From the NCBI GenBank assembly GCA_019059635.1, contig JAGVRJ010000005.1, positions 1,426,001 through 1,490,000 on the forward strand: 64,000 bases of DNA, given 5' to 3'. Positions 46,701 to 57,209 of this stretch are shown here, one piece after another. Below the pieces are notes generated by a model. It saw nothing but the letters and a program-made list of their open reading frames with translations, was not told the DNA's origin and made no database searches. The first letter of the stretch is position 1, and each line of letters begins with the position of its first letter. Both the position numbers and the translations under genes were made by a program. The DNA is from Proales similis (Eukaryota > Rotifera > Eurotatoria > Ploima > Proalidae).

Positions 46701-47788
46701 TTATGTGCTGCTGCTGTTGCTATTGTTGCTGTTGTTACTGCTGCTGCTGCTGCTGCTGCTTCTATTGTTCTGGTAGATTGCAGCAAACTGATCAAAGCAT
46801 TCGGCGAAAGAGGAGCGATCGTCCGCATTAAGCGGATTACGTAGAGAGTTTTGAAACGCGTTTAAGAACGCCGCGTTTTGAAATGCACTCAAACTTGATA
46901 AGAGTGGATTGGAGCCAAGTCCGCTGGGTAAACGAGCAGAGCTGCCTAATAAACGGTTGAAAATGCTTTGGTAGGAGGCTTGGATAGACGGCATGAACGC
47001 GCCAGTTGACATCATGTTAAAGCTGTTGGTAAGTTTGGAATCAAAGTTGGACTGCATTTCCGATTTAGAAGGCGCAACGCCAGTCGATAGATGGTTGCCC
47101 AGAAACGGAATTGAAAACGGCGGCTGAAATGGGTCGATGTGGATCGCATCTGCAGGACCATTTTGATTGACCGACTTTTCTTGTCGCGCCCTCTTTATTT
47201 TGTAGCGGTGGTTCTGGAACCAAATTTTCACCTGGGTCGGACTCAGGTTGATCAGACGAGCAAGGTTCTCTCGCTCGTTTGCCGATAGATATCGCTGATG
47301 TTTAAAACGTCTCTCAAGCTCCTGGGTCTGAAATTTGCTGAACAAAATTCGCCGCTTTTTCCTCTTCAAATGCATCGATTTCTGACTGCTCGATTTTTCT
47401 CGGTCTGTCTCTGAAGAAACATCTTCCTGGTTCATATTTTCCGAATCGCTTTCATCCTCAAACTCGTCAAGTGACTCTTCATTTAAATTCTGCTCGTCAC
47501 ATCCGATCGCAGTTTGCTTTTCCAAGTCTGACTCGCGATCTGTTTCCGATCGTCTGCTCGAATCTTCGGCCGAATGAATCTGATCTTTAAAAGTAAATTA
47601 GGATTCAAGTGCCGCTCCGATGCTGCCTCTTGGCACCTACCCTGATTTTGGTGTAGAAAATTGTTTGAAAAAAGCCTCAAGAAGTAGTTGTTCATTTCAC
47701 TGTAGTTCAACTCGGTCGATTGCCGGTGATCGTCAGCGGGGTCGTGCTTGATCAACTCGTCGACCGAGAATTTGCTCACTCTGTTCAT
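46701..47788 (-). CDS. NKX2: NK2-class homeobox transcription factor (Nkx2.2/vnd-like)
   Basis: Two exons (47641-47788, 46701-47584), 343 residues. The homeodomain at about 123-182 has [28 protein letters not shown] and [20 protein letters not shown]. The Tyr at homeodomain position 54 (HRYK) is diagnostic of the NK2 class, which binds CAAGTG-type sites. The FSKxQTxELERRF and KRARxEK phrases are nearest Nkx2.2/vnd. The N-terminal FSVDELI near residue 7 may be a weak TN-like repressor motif. An acidic region precedes the homeodomain. The C-terminus ends in a poly-Ser/Asn tract encoded by TGC repeats at 46738-46760. A neural or gut patterning role is inferred from the class only. Confidence 0.9.
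46738..46760. repeat. (TGC)n coding repeat, poly-Ser of the NK2 protein
   Basis: Trinucleotide run in the last codons of the homeobox gene; length is likely polymorphic. Confidence 0.8.
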
Positions 47789-48980
47789 TTGTCAATTTAA
47801 TTTGTGCGCTTGATTTAGATTGTCTGAGAGGGCCTCTTTTACCCAACGCTCTTATACACCTGTCGAATCTAAAAGCGATTGAGAGAAAAGGGTTGATCGA
47901 ATGCATGCGATCGAATTTGATTGGTCGGTTGACAATAAATAAAAGCCAATTAGAATTAAGACGGATGAATGTTTTTGTCACGAACGCAATCGAGATCTAT
48001 GGAAAGGCAAACAAAAAAAAACAGAAGAGCAAAGAAAGACCGGAGGACCAGAGAGAGAGAGAACAAGCGAGGGATAGACTAAAAGGACAAAGTAGTGCTC
48101 GTTTAAATAGACTGACAAGAGAATGTGTGAGAGAGAGGAGCAAAATCAAATGGAACCAAGAAAGCAGTCGCAATGAAGAAACGAAACAAAAAAAAGAGAA
48201 CGACCCATGCTTTTATATAGGTTGCAAACCATTCATGGAAATAGCGCTATTTCCGCGTCTTAATAATCGTCTCCATCCTTATTTCACTTAATCGAATATT
48301 TAAAATCGAAGCGACTATTAACCGATTAATGAGTGCTCACAATGCGAGCCGTTTAAAAAGTGAAATCAATACCTTCGTTTATATAACTGTTGGTGTGATC
48401 CATTTAAGTCGCGCTCCTTTTTTTTATTTATTCGTTAAACTATTTTCCCTTCATCAGGGCAATTAAGTGAGCCAGGCAGAGAGCTAATATCGTCTCAATA
48501 AAAGCAACACTAGTCGCCTCTACCTCCTCATTTTCACTCTCTCATACACACACTCTCTCTCTCTCTCTCTCTCGAGTCAAGTCGTCTTCATACAACTCCC
48601 CGGGCTACATTTAAACTCTTCCTTTTTGTGTTTATTTGCCGCTTCCAATAGTAGTAGCGTAGTCGCGCTCAATTCTAACGCCCGCACAAGTGCTTGTCGT
48701 CGGCATCATCGCCGAAATCACTGTCGGCCAAAAATAACCCCAAACTGCTACTTGATCGATTTGCCGCCTCCGAAGAACCGAATTCTTTCCCCCTTCTCTC
48801 GTTTCCGGGTTCGAGACTAAAATTCCAAGTCGACTAAAGCAAAGAGCGCTATAACGTTTGTTAAATTAGTTTTTCGACTTTGCCTCGGCGTTTAACCCAA
48901 CTGGCCTCGTCTGTATGCTATGATTGAATTGAGCAAAAGCAACCAATTAAGGCATAAGAGGGCCAGCGTACTCAAGTCGA
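47789..48980. other. Divergent intergenic region, NK2 (-) and MRPL11 (+)
   Basis: About 1.2 kb. A (CT)n run lies at 48552-48573. Open frames here (for example plus 47893-48291) are Arg/Lys/Glu-biased products of purine-rich DNA, not convincing genes. Confidence 0.45.
48552..48573. repeat. (CT)n microsatellite
   Basis: Pure CT run of about 11 units, non-coding. Confidence 0.9.
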
Positions 48981-49802
48981 ATGTCCAAGCAGGCTAAAGT
49001 TAAAGTTGGTAAGTTTGTCAACCGATTTGAAAATGGGCGCCTTATTTGAATTGGAATAAAAACTGATTGACCTGTAAAGCCGGCAAAGTTAAGGCCGTTG
49101 CCGAGAAAGTGATTCATGGCGCGATAATGAAAACTACGATTCCAGCTGGCATGGCCAGTTCGGCTCCGCCGCTCGGAACCATGCTTGGACAGGTAAAAAT
49201 AGAAATATAAACCGGAAGCTGTCGTCTTGTAGAAATTTGAACGATTCGTCCCTAAAAGCGCGGCATAAACATCGCCAATTTCGTCAAAGATTTTAATGAA
49301 AGAACCAAAGATTACAAAGAGGGTTTGCCATTGCCCACCTGGGTGCAAGTTCAGGTCAGAATCGCTCACCCTAAGTGATCAGCTCAGCTTGTGGTTGAAC
49401 GCAACTATTAAACAAAGATTAAAACAGGGCGACCGTTCGTACATTATGGAGATAATGAAGCCTCCAGTATCTTTTCTTCTAAAACAAGCGGCTGGCATCA
49501 AGCGAGCTTCAATGGAGCCGGGCAAAAAAGTCGCCGGTGTTGTGTCGATGAAGCACGTCTATGAGATCGCAAACTTTAAACTACAAGACATCAATTGCGC
49601 TCACATGGACATAAAGCAAATGTGTATCAAAGTTCTGAACGCGGCCAACCGATCAGGCATCAAGGTTGTCAAGCATGATCTGGATCCGAATGAGCTGTCC
49701 GAGTTCCTCAACGAACGTAAAAAAATCGAAGAGGAAGAGCTTGCAGAAATAAACGAGAAGAAACTCGCCAAACAAATGAGAGCGGCCAAGAAAACTAAAT
49801 AG
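48981..49802 (+). CDS. MRPL11: Mitochondrial ribosomal protein L11
   Basis: Large-subunit protein of the mitochondrial ribosome GTPase-associated centre. Four exons (48981-49008, 49080-49192, 49259-49354, 49428-49802), 203 residues (human 192). The motifs [41 protein letters not shown] and [17 protein letters not shown] are those of the L11 N- and C-domains. The C-terminus is a charged helical extension ([15 protein letters not shown]). An AATAAA starts 7 bases after the stop codon, and ECH1 begins 140 bases on. Confidence 0.95.
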
Positions 49803-49808
49803 GACTTG

Positions 49809-49930
49809 AATAAAATTGAACAAATAATTGACTGGTTTTCATAAATAATTTCAACTTTATGGCCTTCGATCGTGCTTCTAACAGTGCATGTCTTTCTAAT
49901 TTCCGAGCTCGTCTTTCACATGATTTTTAG
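49809..49930 (+). other. Operon-like intercistronic element between MRPL11 and ECH1
   Basis: AATAAA at 49809-49814 is followed by a pyrimidine-rich stretch and a strong 3' splice-site-like ATGATTTTTAG ending at 49930, 12 bases before the ECH1 ATG. No matching 5' donor is needed if a spliced leader is added in trans. This is inference from layout. Confidence 0.45.
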
Positions 49931-49942
49931 AACCGCTCAACA

Positions 49943-51252
49943 ATGATCCCTATCCGTCTATTGAATAAAATCGCGCCCACAATTCAGTCCGGTAGCAGTG
50001 AAAAGCCCCCTATTCAGCTTTATGTTTGACTCATCAACTCAACTTCTCAATAGGCTACCAGTCTATGCGTGCGTTAAGCTCCCAGACGTACAAGTTCGAC
50101 ACACTTGCGGTTACTCAGCCTCACGAGTATGTGTTTCACGTTGCTCTAAATAGAGCACAAAAGAGAAATGCCATGAACCCGACATTTTTCAGGTTGGAAC
50201 AGTTTCAAAGAGATCAATTTCTGATTTAGATCGAGCTCATTCTCTTTGCTTCTCTTTGATTTGCTTGATTCTGATGCACAGGGAATTGAAGGAATGCTTC
50301 GAGCAACTGCAGAACGACGCCGAATGCCGCTCGATTGTGATCAGTGGCAACGGAAAAGGATTCACTGCCGGCCTCGATCTATCCGAGCTATCGCAAGTGA
50401 TCAACATGGAAGAGGAAGACATTGGAAGACGAGGTTTCGCGATCCGGCGGGTGGTTAAACAATACCAAGATTCAATCAGCTCCGTCGAAAAAGTCAGTCG
50501 CTTTGAAATAATTTCGAAAAGCAATTCTTTTGACTAATCGAATCATGCGTTTAAAAGTGTCACAAGCCGGTGATTGCATGTGTTCATGGCCACTGTATCG
50601 GAGGAGGAGTCGATCTGATCACAGCCTGCGACATTCGTTACGCGAGCAAGGATGCCTGGTTTGCCATAAAAGAAGTCGACATCGGTCTAGGTAAGCACAC
50701 CGAGCCCCATACGCATAAAATTGAATGAATTGAACGAGCCCAATTAAAAGCGGCCGATATCGGTACATTGCAACGATTGCCGAAAACGGTCGGAAACGAC
50801 AGTCTGGCTAGGGAACTCATCTATACAGGACGGGATTTCACAAGCGACGAGGCATTAGCTATCGGTCTTGTGAGGTAAACTGTGCCTACTCTATTGATTA
50901 AGGAAGCGAAAGTCAACAAGTTTTTCATTTTCCGAAGCAAAATATTGCCTAACGAACACGAGCTATTGAACTCTGGAATTGAGCTCGCCAAATTAATTGC
51001 GTCTAAGAGCCCCATCGCTGTTCAGGGAAGCAAAATAAATCTTGTTTACTCGCGCGATCACTCAGTCGACGAAGGCCTTAAGTTTGTTGTAAGCTCAAGA
51101 TGTTGTTTGATACGCACAGCAGCAAGTTAACACAGGAAAATATCGATTTCGCCTAGAGTGTTTGGAACACCACAATGCTTCAGTCTGAGGACATGATGAA
51201 GGCTGCCATGGCGTCAATGACAAAACAAAGCGCTACGTTTTCTAAACTCTAA
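49943..51252 (+). CDS. ECH1: Delta3,5-delta2,4-dienoyl-CoA isomerase
   Basis: Crotonase-fold enzyme that shifts double bonds during oxidation of unsaturated fatty acids in mitochondria and peroxisomes. Seven exons in phase: 49943-49991, 50054-50192, 50282-50492, 50558-50690, 50751-50874, 50938-51088, 51157-51252, 300 residues. The motifs are RAQKRNAMNPTFF, SGNGKGFTAGLDL (oxyanion loop), IACVHGHCIGGGVDLITACD (oxyanion/CoA site), IKEVDIGLAADIGTLQRLPK (carries the catalytic Asp), and YSRDHSVDEGL. The C-terminus is SKL, a peroxisomal PTS1 signal. The basic N-terminus (MIPIRLLNKIAPTI) fits a mitochondrial presequence, so dual targeting is likely. Confidence 0.95.
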
Positions 51253-51687
51253 ACATCGGCGCGAATGCCTGCTGGCTCGTCTGCAAATACACCCTCCTAG
51301 TCCCTGCTAGTACCTTGCCTCCCGCTTGATGTTTAACGCTCCGCTTATTTAATATAAACTCGAACATAATTGACTGAAAATATTCTTAATCGCTCTAAAA
51401 TAAATGAAACCTTTCAATCAAACGTCACATTCACTTGACTCCCGGTGCGCTGGTTAAAATTGTCGAGCGTTCTATTTTCTGAAGAGCCTGTGCAGCTCCA
51501 TAAAATAAATGGCGGTGGTGTGTGTGTCGAGCCGCTAGAATTCGATTCGACAATTCGAACAGAAGAGCTTTGTTTGTCAACTCTTTCTTGTTTCTTTTTT
51601 TTCAACATGGGCAGTTTTATGGCGCACACAGGCTTTATTAACGCTTGATTCATCATTTTGAAATCAATATTCCCTCCTTCGATCAAA
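51253..51687. other. Intergenic region downstream of ECH1
   Basis: About 435 bases, nothing coding recognised. Confidence 0.4.
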
Positions 51688-52638
51688 ATGTCTAAAGTGC
51701 AACGAGCTGCAAGTCTGCAAGTGCTGCGATCGAATCGGGTTCAAACTGCTCAGCCGTATTGTTCAAAGCTCGACATTCAAAAGCTGAAGAGAAATTCGAA
51801 CAAAAGCGCCGATTTAACGGTGAATAAAAATCAGCAAATTCAATTCGAGCACGAGGCTCGGATGAAAGTTCTCCACCGACAGCAGGACATTGAAGACTCA
51901 AAATGGTTCAATGAATATCTTAAACTTCACAAAAAGCTCAATGACGTCAAAGCATGCACTCCCTCGATCGACGATTACAACAAAAGCAAAGTGCATTTTG
52001 CGTGGCCCCGTCAGACAAGCAAAGAAGAAGAGTGTGCAGCTACACCTTGCAGACCAGTGAGTATGTCCCGTCATCGGCTGCGATCAGCTTCATCGTCTGC
52101 TTCGTCGTTGCTGGCAAGTCAAGGCGTGCATCGAGACTACGAATGGCTGGCAGACGACGACTACTGTGCCTTTTCTGAATTGAAATCAATCACCGACACA
52201 GACGAATTGCGATCTGACTATGTCCGCGTTCCTTTGTCTGTCCTTACCAAGTATACAAGCATGATAGACTCAAGATATGACAAAAACGCTCAGCAGATCA
52301 GAGAAATAGATTTAAAAAACCGTCTGCTAAGCGCCAGACCAAGGCAATCAAGAGCCCTGAGCATTAAGGACAGCATGCTTCAAGGGGATTTTCATCATAA
52401 AACAAGCGACCATCAGCTGCATACGAGCAAATCAATCAGACGCCCTCTGCTGGGCCACGATTCATTCCAATCTATTATTCATCGCCTACGGTCTCTCAAG
52501 TCGAACGCGTTGAACTGCCGCGATAAAAGCCGACTTGAGTTCGACTTTGAAGGACGCAATATTCGATACGGAGAGCCTCGTCCACGCCGAACATTTGGTC
52601 GTCAGTTCGGAGTTATTAGACGCTTTGAAAATCGCTGA
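51688..52638 (+). CDS. Unrecognised single-exon protein, 316 residues
   Basis: Open frame from the first in-frame ATG (MSKVQRAASLQVLRSN) with no introns. It is basic and rich in Ser, Arg, Lys and Asp, with a predicted helical stretch around residues 55-90 (QQIQFEHEARMKVLHRQQDI). There is a Ser-rich patch (RLRSASSSASSLL) and an Arg-rich end (RPRRTFGRQFGVIRRFENR). No signal peptide, membrane segment or familiar domain. The length and unbroken frame support a real gene, and ECH1 lies upstream on the same strand. The overlapping open frames on the other strand look like shadows. Function unknown. Confidence 0.6.
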   Translation: MSKVQRAASLQVLRSNRVQTAQPYCSKLDIQKLKRNSNKSADLTVNKNQQIQFEHEARMKVLHRQQDIEDSKWFNEYLKLHKKLNDVKACTPSIDDYNKSKVHFAWPRQTSKEEECAATPCRPVSMSRHRLRSASSSASSLLASQGVHRDYEWLADDDYCAFSELKSITDTDELRSDYVRVPLSVLTKYTSMIDSRYDKNAQQIREIDLKNRLLSARPRQSRALSIKDSMLQGDFHHKTSDHQLHTSKSIRRPLLGHDSFQSIIHRLRSLKSNALNCRDKSRLEFDFEGRNIRYGEPRPRRTFGRQFGVIRRFENR

Positions 52639-52875
52639 CATTTGTTCTGCCCGTTCAAATTGACTGTCTTTGATATTTTCACTTGCTTTTACTCGTAATT
52701 TCTTTTAAAGCCTATGAAAATAAACATTTTGTGCCTTAAAAAGTTCATAATTCAATTTTTGTTTGTTTTTTCTAAGCCTTGGGCCGATTGAGTTAAAACA
52801 CTGTACAAGAGAGGACTGCTGGCGTGCTGCGGCTGCTTTGCAAAGAGATGCTTTTGAAAAAAGGAGCGAAAGCGT

Positions 52876-54876
52876 TCACTTCTTTCGCTCGATGAGATCC
52901 AGCTCAGTCATGTCGTCTTCAAGGCTGCTAGACAGCTCGGCAACCATAATGTCAAGCGCCTTTGTTTCAATGAGAGCAAGGGTCAGCTTTTTGGTTCTGA
53001 TTAGTTTCAATTACCACGTTCATGAAAGAGTTGAGATGAAATTTCTTTAGCGGATAATTCTTCAACGTTTTGTCCCTAACTTTGCGTACGTCATTGTGAA
53101 CATTGAGAAGAACGTCGATCATGGAGCCTGAAAGTCGAAATGAAATGAATCGAAAGCCGACTAAACTGTCGTCTGAATGAGCAACTCACTGTCGAGTAGG
53201 TTGCCAACTTCGTCGTTTTCGGCGACTGCACGTCCGTGCTGTGCCACTGTTTCGAGCATATGGTCAAGCATGATGTTGTTCACCAGCTTTTCTTTGGCCA
53301 CTTTTTTCATTTCGTGCGTTTGCAAGAATTGAACTTGTTTATTGTGCTCGGCGAGCACTTCTTGAGCCACTTCGGCTGTCATTTGGTTCAAGACTGAGTT
53401 TATTGTCTGATTGAAGATTGGCCGGTGCACAGACTGAATGAAGCGCTTTTCGTCATTTATCGAACTGCGCGCCATTTCCTCGACTAGATTTTGAATCTCG
53501 TCACGGTAAATCGTCTCAGCGACATCGATCACGTTCGTGTTGTAATTTGACTTCAAACTTGAAAACTCACGCTGCGGCACTGCCAGCGCGGCTTCTTTTT
53601 TTACGTTGTCGATCATTTCTTGCGCGAACGGGTCTTTTCGATCGTCCCTGATTTGAACTTTTTTCGTTTTTGCGTTTGATTTTTGACTCGGCTGCGTCTT
53701 GGCTGTCTCGGTCTTGTTTTCGAGCTCGTCGAGAAAACTCATGTTGAACAGACTAGAACAGAATTTTAGAAACCCCATCTCCTTATCTCAATCTTAAGTT
53801 TCGGCTTACTCAGGCTCGTTATAGTTCTTGTTTGTTTTGTTGAGAACCTCTTGAGCGTCCATGAGGCTTCGGTCATTTTTAACTTTTTCGTTTATTTCCT
53901 CTTGATCTCGCTGCTTTTCGAATCCAATTTGACAGCTTTTGTTCGCCTTCATTTTTGAATGCCTTCTTACCTGATCTCTGATGCCGGTGAATGTCGGGGG
54001 GATGTAAGGAATGGTGTTTATGAAGCCGAATTTAGCCTCGGCGCCGTATGGATTGAATTGCGTCAACGGCGTCGGACCCATGTAACTTGGCCGGCTCAGG
54101 GTCGGCACAAACACATAAGACGGCTGTTTGATCAGAATGCTTAAAGTCGACTCAATCGCAGGCAGCAAACAGAGAGACGTACTTTTTGATTTCGTGTGAG
54201 CGAGTTGTATACCGGTAGGAATGGAGACGGAGCGTATCGAAAGGCGGCGAGCGAGTCGTCATTTAAGCTGTTCAGGTTTTTGACGCCCCATGATTCGAGA
54301 TTCGGATAATCTCTGTTGGCATCTCGACTCGAAACATACGGAGACTTTGGGATATTGGGCAGCGGATTGATTCCGTACTGGTCTTGATTCCTTCCCGAAC
54401 TGTTTCTGTAGTTGACAGGCGTTTGCAGTGGCGAGTTAGGAACGAAAAAGTTCATGTTTGAACTGGGGCCTGCTTTGCTCTTTGAGTCTGAAGGCTTGTT
54501 TCTGGTGTTTATGTTTGTGCCGTTGCTCTGATTGTTATTGCTTAGCTTGTTCGGTCGTCTTTGAGCATTTGCGACTCGATCCGCGTGTATATTCTGATAC
54601 CCGGCCGGCTTTTTACTCAGTCTTTTATTCCTGCTTGTCGAAAGCCTTAATAATTTGGGCAAGGTTAGAGTTTGTGCAATTCTCTCAAGTCAAACTTTTG
54701 CTGCTCAAGATTGTTAGAAACTTGACGCTCAATACAGACAATTGTAATGAACAAAACAAAAAAACAATAATAAAAGTAATCTCAAACCGCCAATCAAGCA
54801 ATCGGCAGTGATCTCACCTGCTCTGGAGTTGATTCCAGTTCTGCTCCTTGGAGTCAGCCGCGTTCGATACCATCAT
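52876..54876 (-). CDS. Unrecognised protein, 540 residues (divergent with next gene)
   Basis: Spliced model in phase from ATG: 54818-54876, 54183-54645, 53810-54123, 53190-53752, 53015-53127, 52876-52986. Residues about 20-110 are Asn/Ser/Lys-rich. About 110-235 carry Pro/Tyr-rich motifs (FFVPNSPLQTPVNYR, NPLPNIPKSPYVSS, FGFINTIPYIPPTFTG). About 290-540 look helical with charged repeats (VIDVAETIYRDEIQNLVEEM, INSVLNQMTAEVAQEVL). The last intron as modelled is only 28 nt (52987-53014). An alternative donor at 53089 would make it 103 nt and remove about 25 residues. I do not recognise the family. Its start faces the gene at 55475 across about 600 bases. Confidence 0.6.
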
Positions 54877-55474
54877 GCCCTCGTGGACTCAACTTGAAAA
54901 TCTTCTGCGATTTAAAATCACCTTTTCTTGACGCAATCGTCTCATTCAAATTTGCGTTTAATTGCAGAGGCCAGGCCGCTCGCTTGAGAATAATTTATGA
55001 CGTTGTCGTTAGAGACTAAAGAAAATTACCCGGAGAGAAGAGAGAGAGAGAAAAAAAAACTTGTTGGAATCACAGAACGTATTAAGAAATTATTAAAGTA
55101 ACACGGTTTTAATGGATTGGTCTCATTTGTGCGGCACATAATATTGCAAAAAGCGAGGCGCGCTCAGGTAAGCGTGAGTCAAGTAGGGAAGCGAGCATGC
55201 AAGCAGACGAGCTAGCTGGAATTCTTGACGGTGCGATGGATTGAAATGCTTGCTCATGAGCATTCGCACTAATGTATTTATATTAAATGACGATAATTTC
55301 AAGCCGCAGCTCGGCGAAACCAAAAATGCGAGTATAAATCAAATAAAGAGAAAAAAAAACAGATTGGAACAAATTCCAAATAAAAAGTGAAGCAAAGTGT
55401 GAGGCGAGTGCTGCCGAAACCGGTTTTTAAATTTTGCGGACGAGACAAGACCACGAGTTGGGAGCACCAATTAG
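54877..55474. other. Divergent intergenic region between two unrecognised genes
   Basis: About 600 bases, presumably a shared promoter region. No other feature. Confidence 0.4.
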
Positions 55475-56760
55475 ATGGCTAATAGACTCAAACGTGAGAC
55501 GAGCTTTGGCACCCTTTCAAACAAGATCGCTCATGTAAATTTGACTTATATTCTTTGCCGTTGATACTCTCAAATAGAAAAATTCCGTCAGGCTGTGGAC
55601 GAGTACGCCTATTTTAAAGAAAATCCGAAATTCGCCGACAAATTTGTTAACCAGTTCGTGGACAAGTATTTGGAAAACGAGCTAATTGCCGACTTACTGA
55701 TTGAAACATTAAGCGAAATGCGCTACTCAAATTTGAACATAAGCGAAAACAAGCTTCCTTCCGAAAGCTACGTGAAAAACATCACGCCACATGCGAACCG
55801 GGCCAGACACCTACGATACGACGGACGAGCGTAATTTCCTCATTCTGAGCGGCAATTTAGTCACTTTGCCTCTACTTTTGAATAAAAAAGCTTGATGAGC
55901 GAAAATCTGGTCGAAGATGTTTTATTCGAGGACGGATCGTATTTATACCGGAGAAATCCGTACGACGATATGCGGCAAGCCGAAGCGAGAGATCAGATCC
56001 GCAACCGAGGCATGGACATAATGCTGGTCGATGGAATGCTCAACAAAGTTCAGTCAAGGAATAGACAGAATTTCGACGGCAAGCCAGCTCTTACTTCTTG
56101 TTCCATTTTAGACCATTTTTAACAAAAAGGACGCAATTCGTAGATAACCATTCTATCGTTGGATTAACACCTCGTTCAAGGACTTATGAAATCCCGCAGA
56201 GCCGGGCCGTGAACAGCCAGCTCAGTCGAATGAATTTGGATGTAAATTTCGAATAAAACTTGTTTAAGAAAAAAAACACAGGCAAAAAGAAATTTAATTT
56301 CACATAAACAAATAAAGGACGAGCCGTCCAGTTGGTACAGTCGAGCACAAGTTAATCTTCTTGTGGAAGATTTAATTGCCGAAACTATAAGAGAGGATTT
56401 AATTCCGCCCTTGGTCGATGATGTTGTAAAGCGAATGAGATTTGAGCACAAGTTTGGCTCGAGCAGTCCACGTCACAATGCAACTGCGACCTCAGCAGCT
56501 CCGGATCCAGTGAGTCTCAAGGTTCGAGATCTGATTGCCAGCTATGATTCAAAGAGAGCCAGCCAGGACTCTGACTCGTAAATATTTCTCACGGTTTGTT
56601 TGAAACATAAACTCAACAGCTCCCTAGTCTTAGATTGTTTGACGACAAATTTTTGACCGAAATTACAGCAGCCGGAGAAGAAAGGAAAGAAAAGAATCTG
56701 AAGCCAAGTCCTGTGCGATCGAATACAAATCGAAGTCGGGTTCGTCTCCGACAATTTTGA
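55475..56760 (+). CDS. Unrecognised helical protein, 314 residues
   Basis: Six exons in phase: 55475-55493, 55578-55830, 55891-56078, 56144-56241, 56318-56577, 56634-56760. Intron 3 (56079-56143) is GC-AG; the others are GT-AG. The protein has three similar charged amphipathic segments: FADKFVNQFVDKYLENELI, ENLVEDVLFEDGSYLYRRN and VEDLIAETIREDLIPPLVDD. These suggest a helical protein-protein interaction module. No membrane segment or enzyme motif. Acidic helices also occur in the divergent neighbour (IYRDEIQNLVEEM), so the two could work together, but that is only a guess. The model ends at RVRLRQF. An earlier in-frame stop would be used if the last intron were retained. Confidence 0.65.
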
Positions 56761-57209
56761 TTCAATTTCCCCACTAATAATAATAATACTAAACAACGAT
56801 GACAAGCGTGCATCTGCGAGCATCAACCCTTAAATACAAGCGAATCATTTGTGACATGTAAATTGCTGGTCCCCTGCGAGTTGAATCAATCAACTGGCGT
56901 TTACCGCCCATTAAAGCCTTGACTCCGCTGCTATCCACTTCAGATCTCTTTCTCTCTCTCTTTTCAGATAAATTCGTTCTGCGGCGATTAGACTAATTGC
57001 TTTCGAACTTTTTTTTTTACTCGCAGCACTTGTCATCTAGAGAGAACAAATGAGCGAATAGAGATATTAAGTGAATTATTATCATCATCGTCATTATCAA
57101 CTTATAATTTATTCATGGAGTCTAGCTCTCACGTGGAGACAAGCAGCGCGCCAATTCAGGTTTAATTTAAAGAAAAGAGACAAAAGTCAGAAAATAAAAC
57201 GTCCTTGAA
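56761..57209. other. Intergenic region, convergent with the T-box gene
   Basis: About 450 bases of non-coding DNA, 3' ends of both flanking genes. Confidence 0.4.

Noticed and set aside
53941-53990. Possible 35-nt intron with GTAAG donor in the 540-residue gene
   Set aside because: Removing it breaks the frame and brings a stop, whereas reading through stays open to the next good donor.
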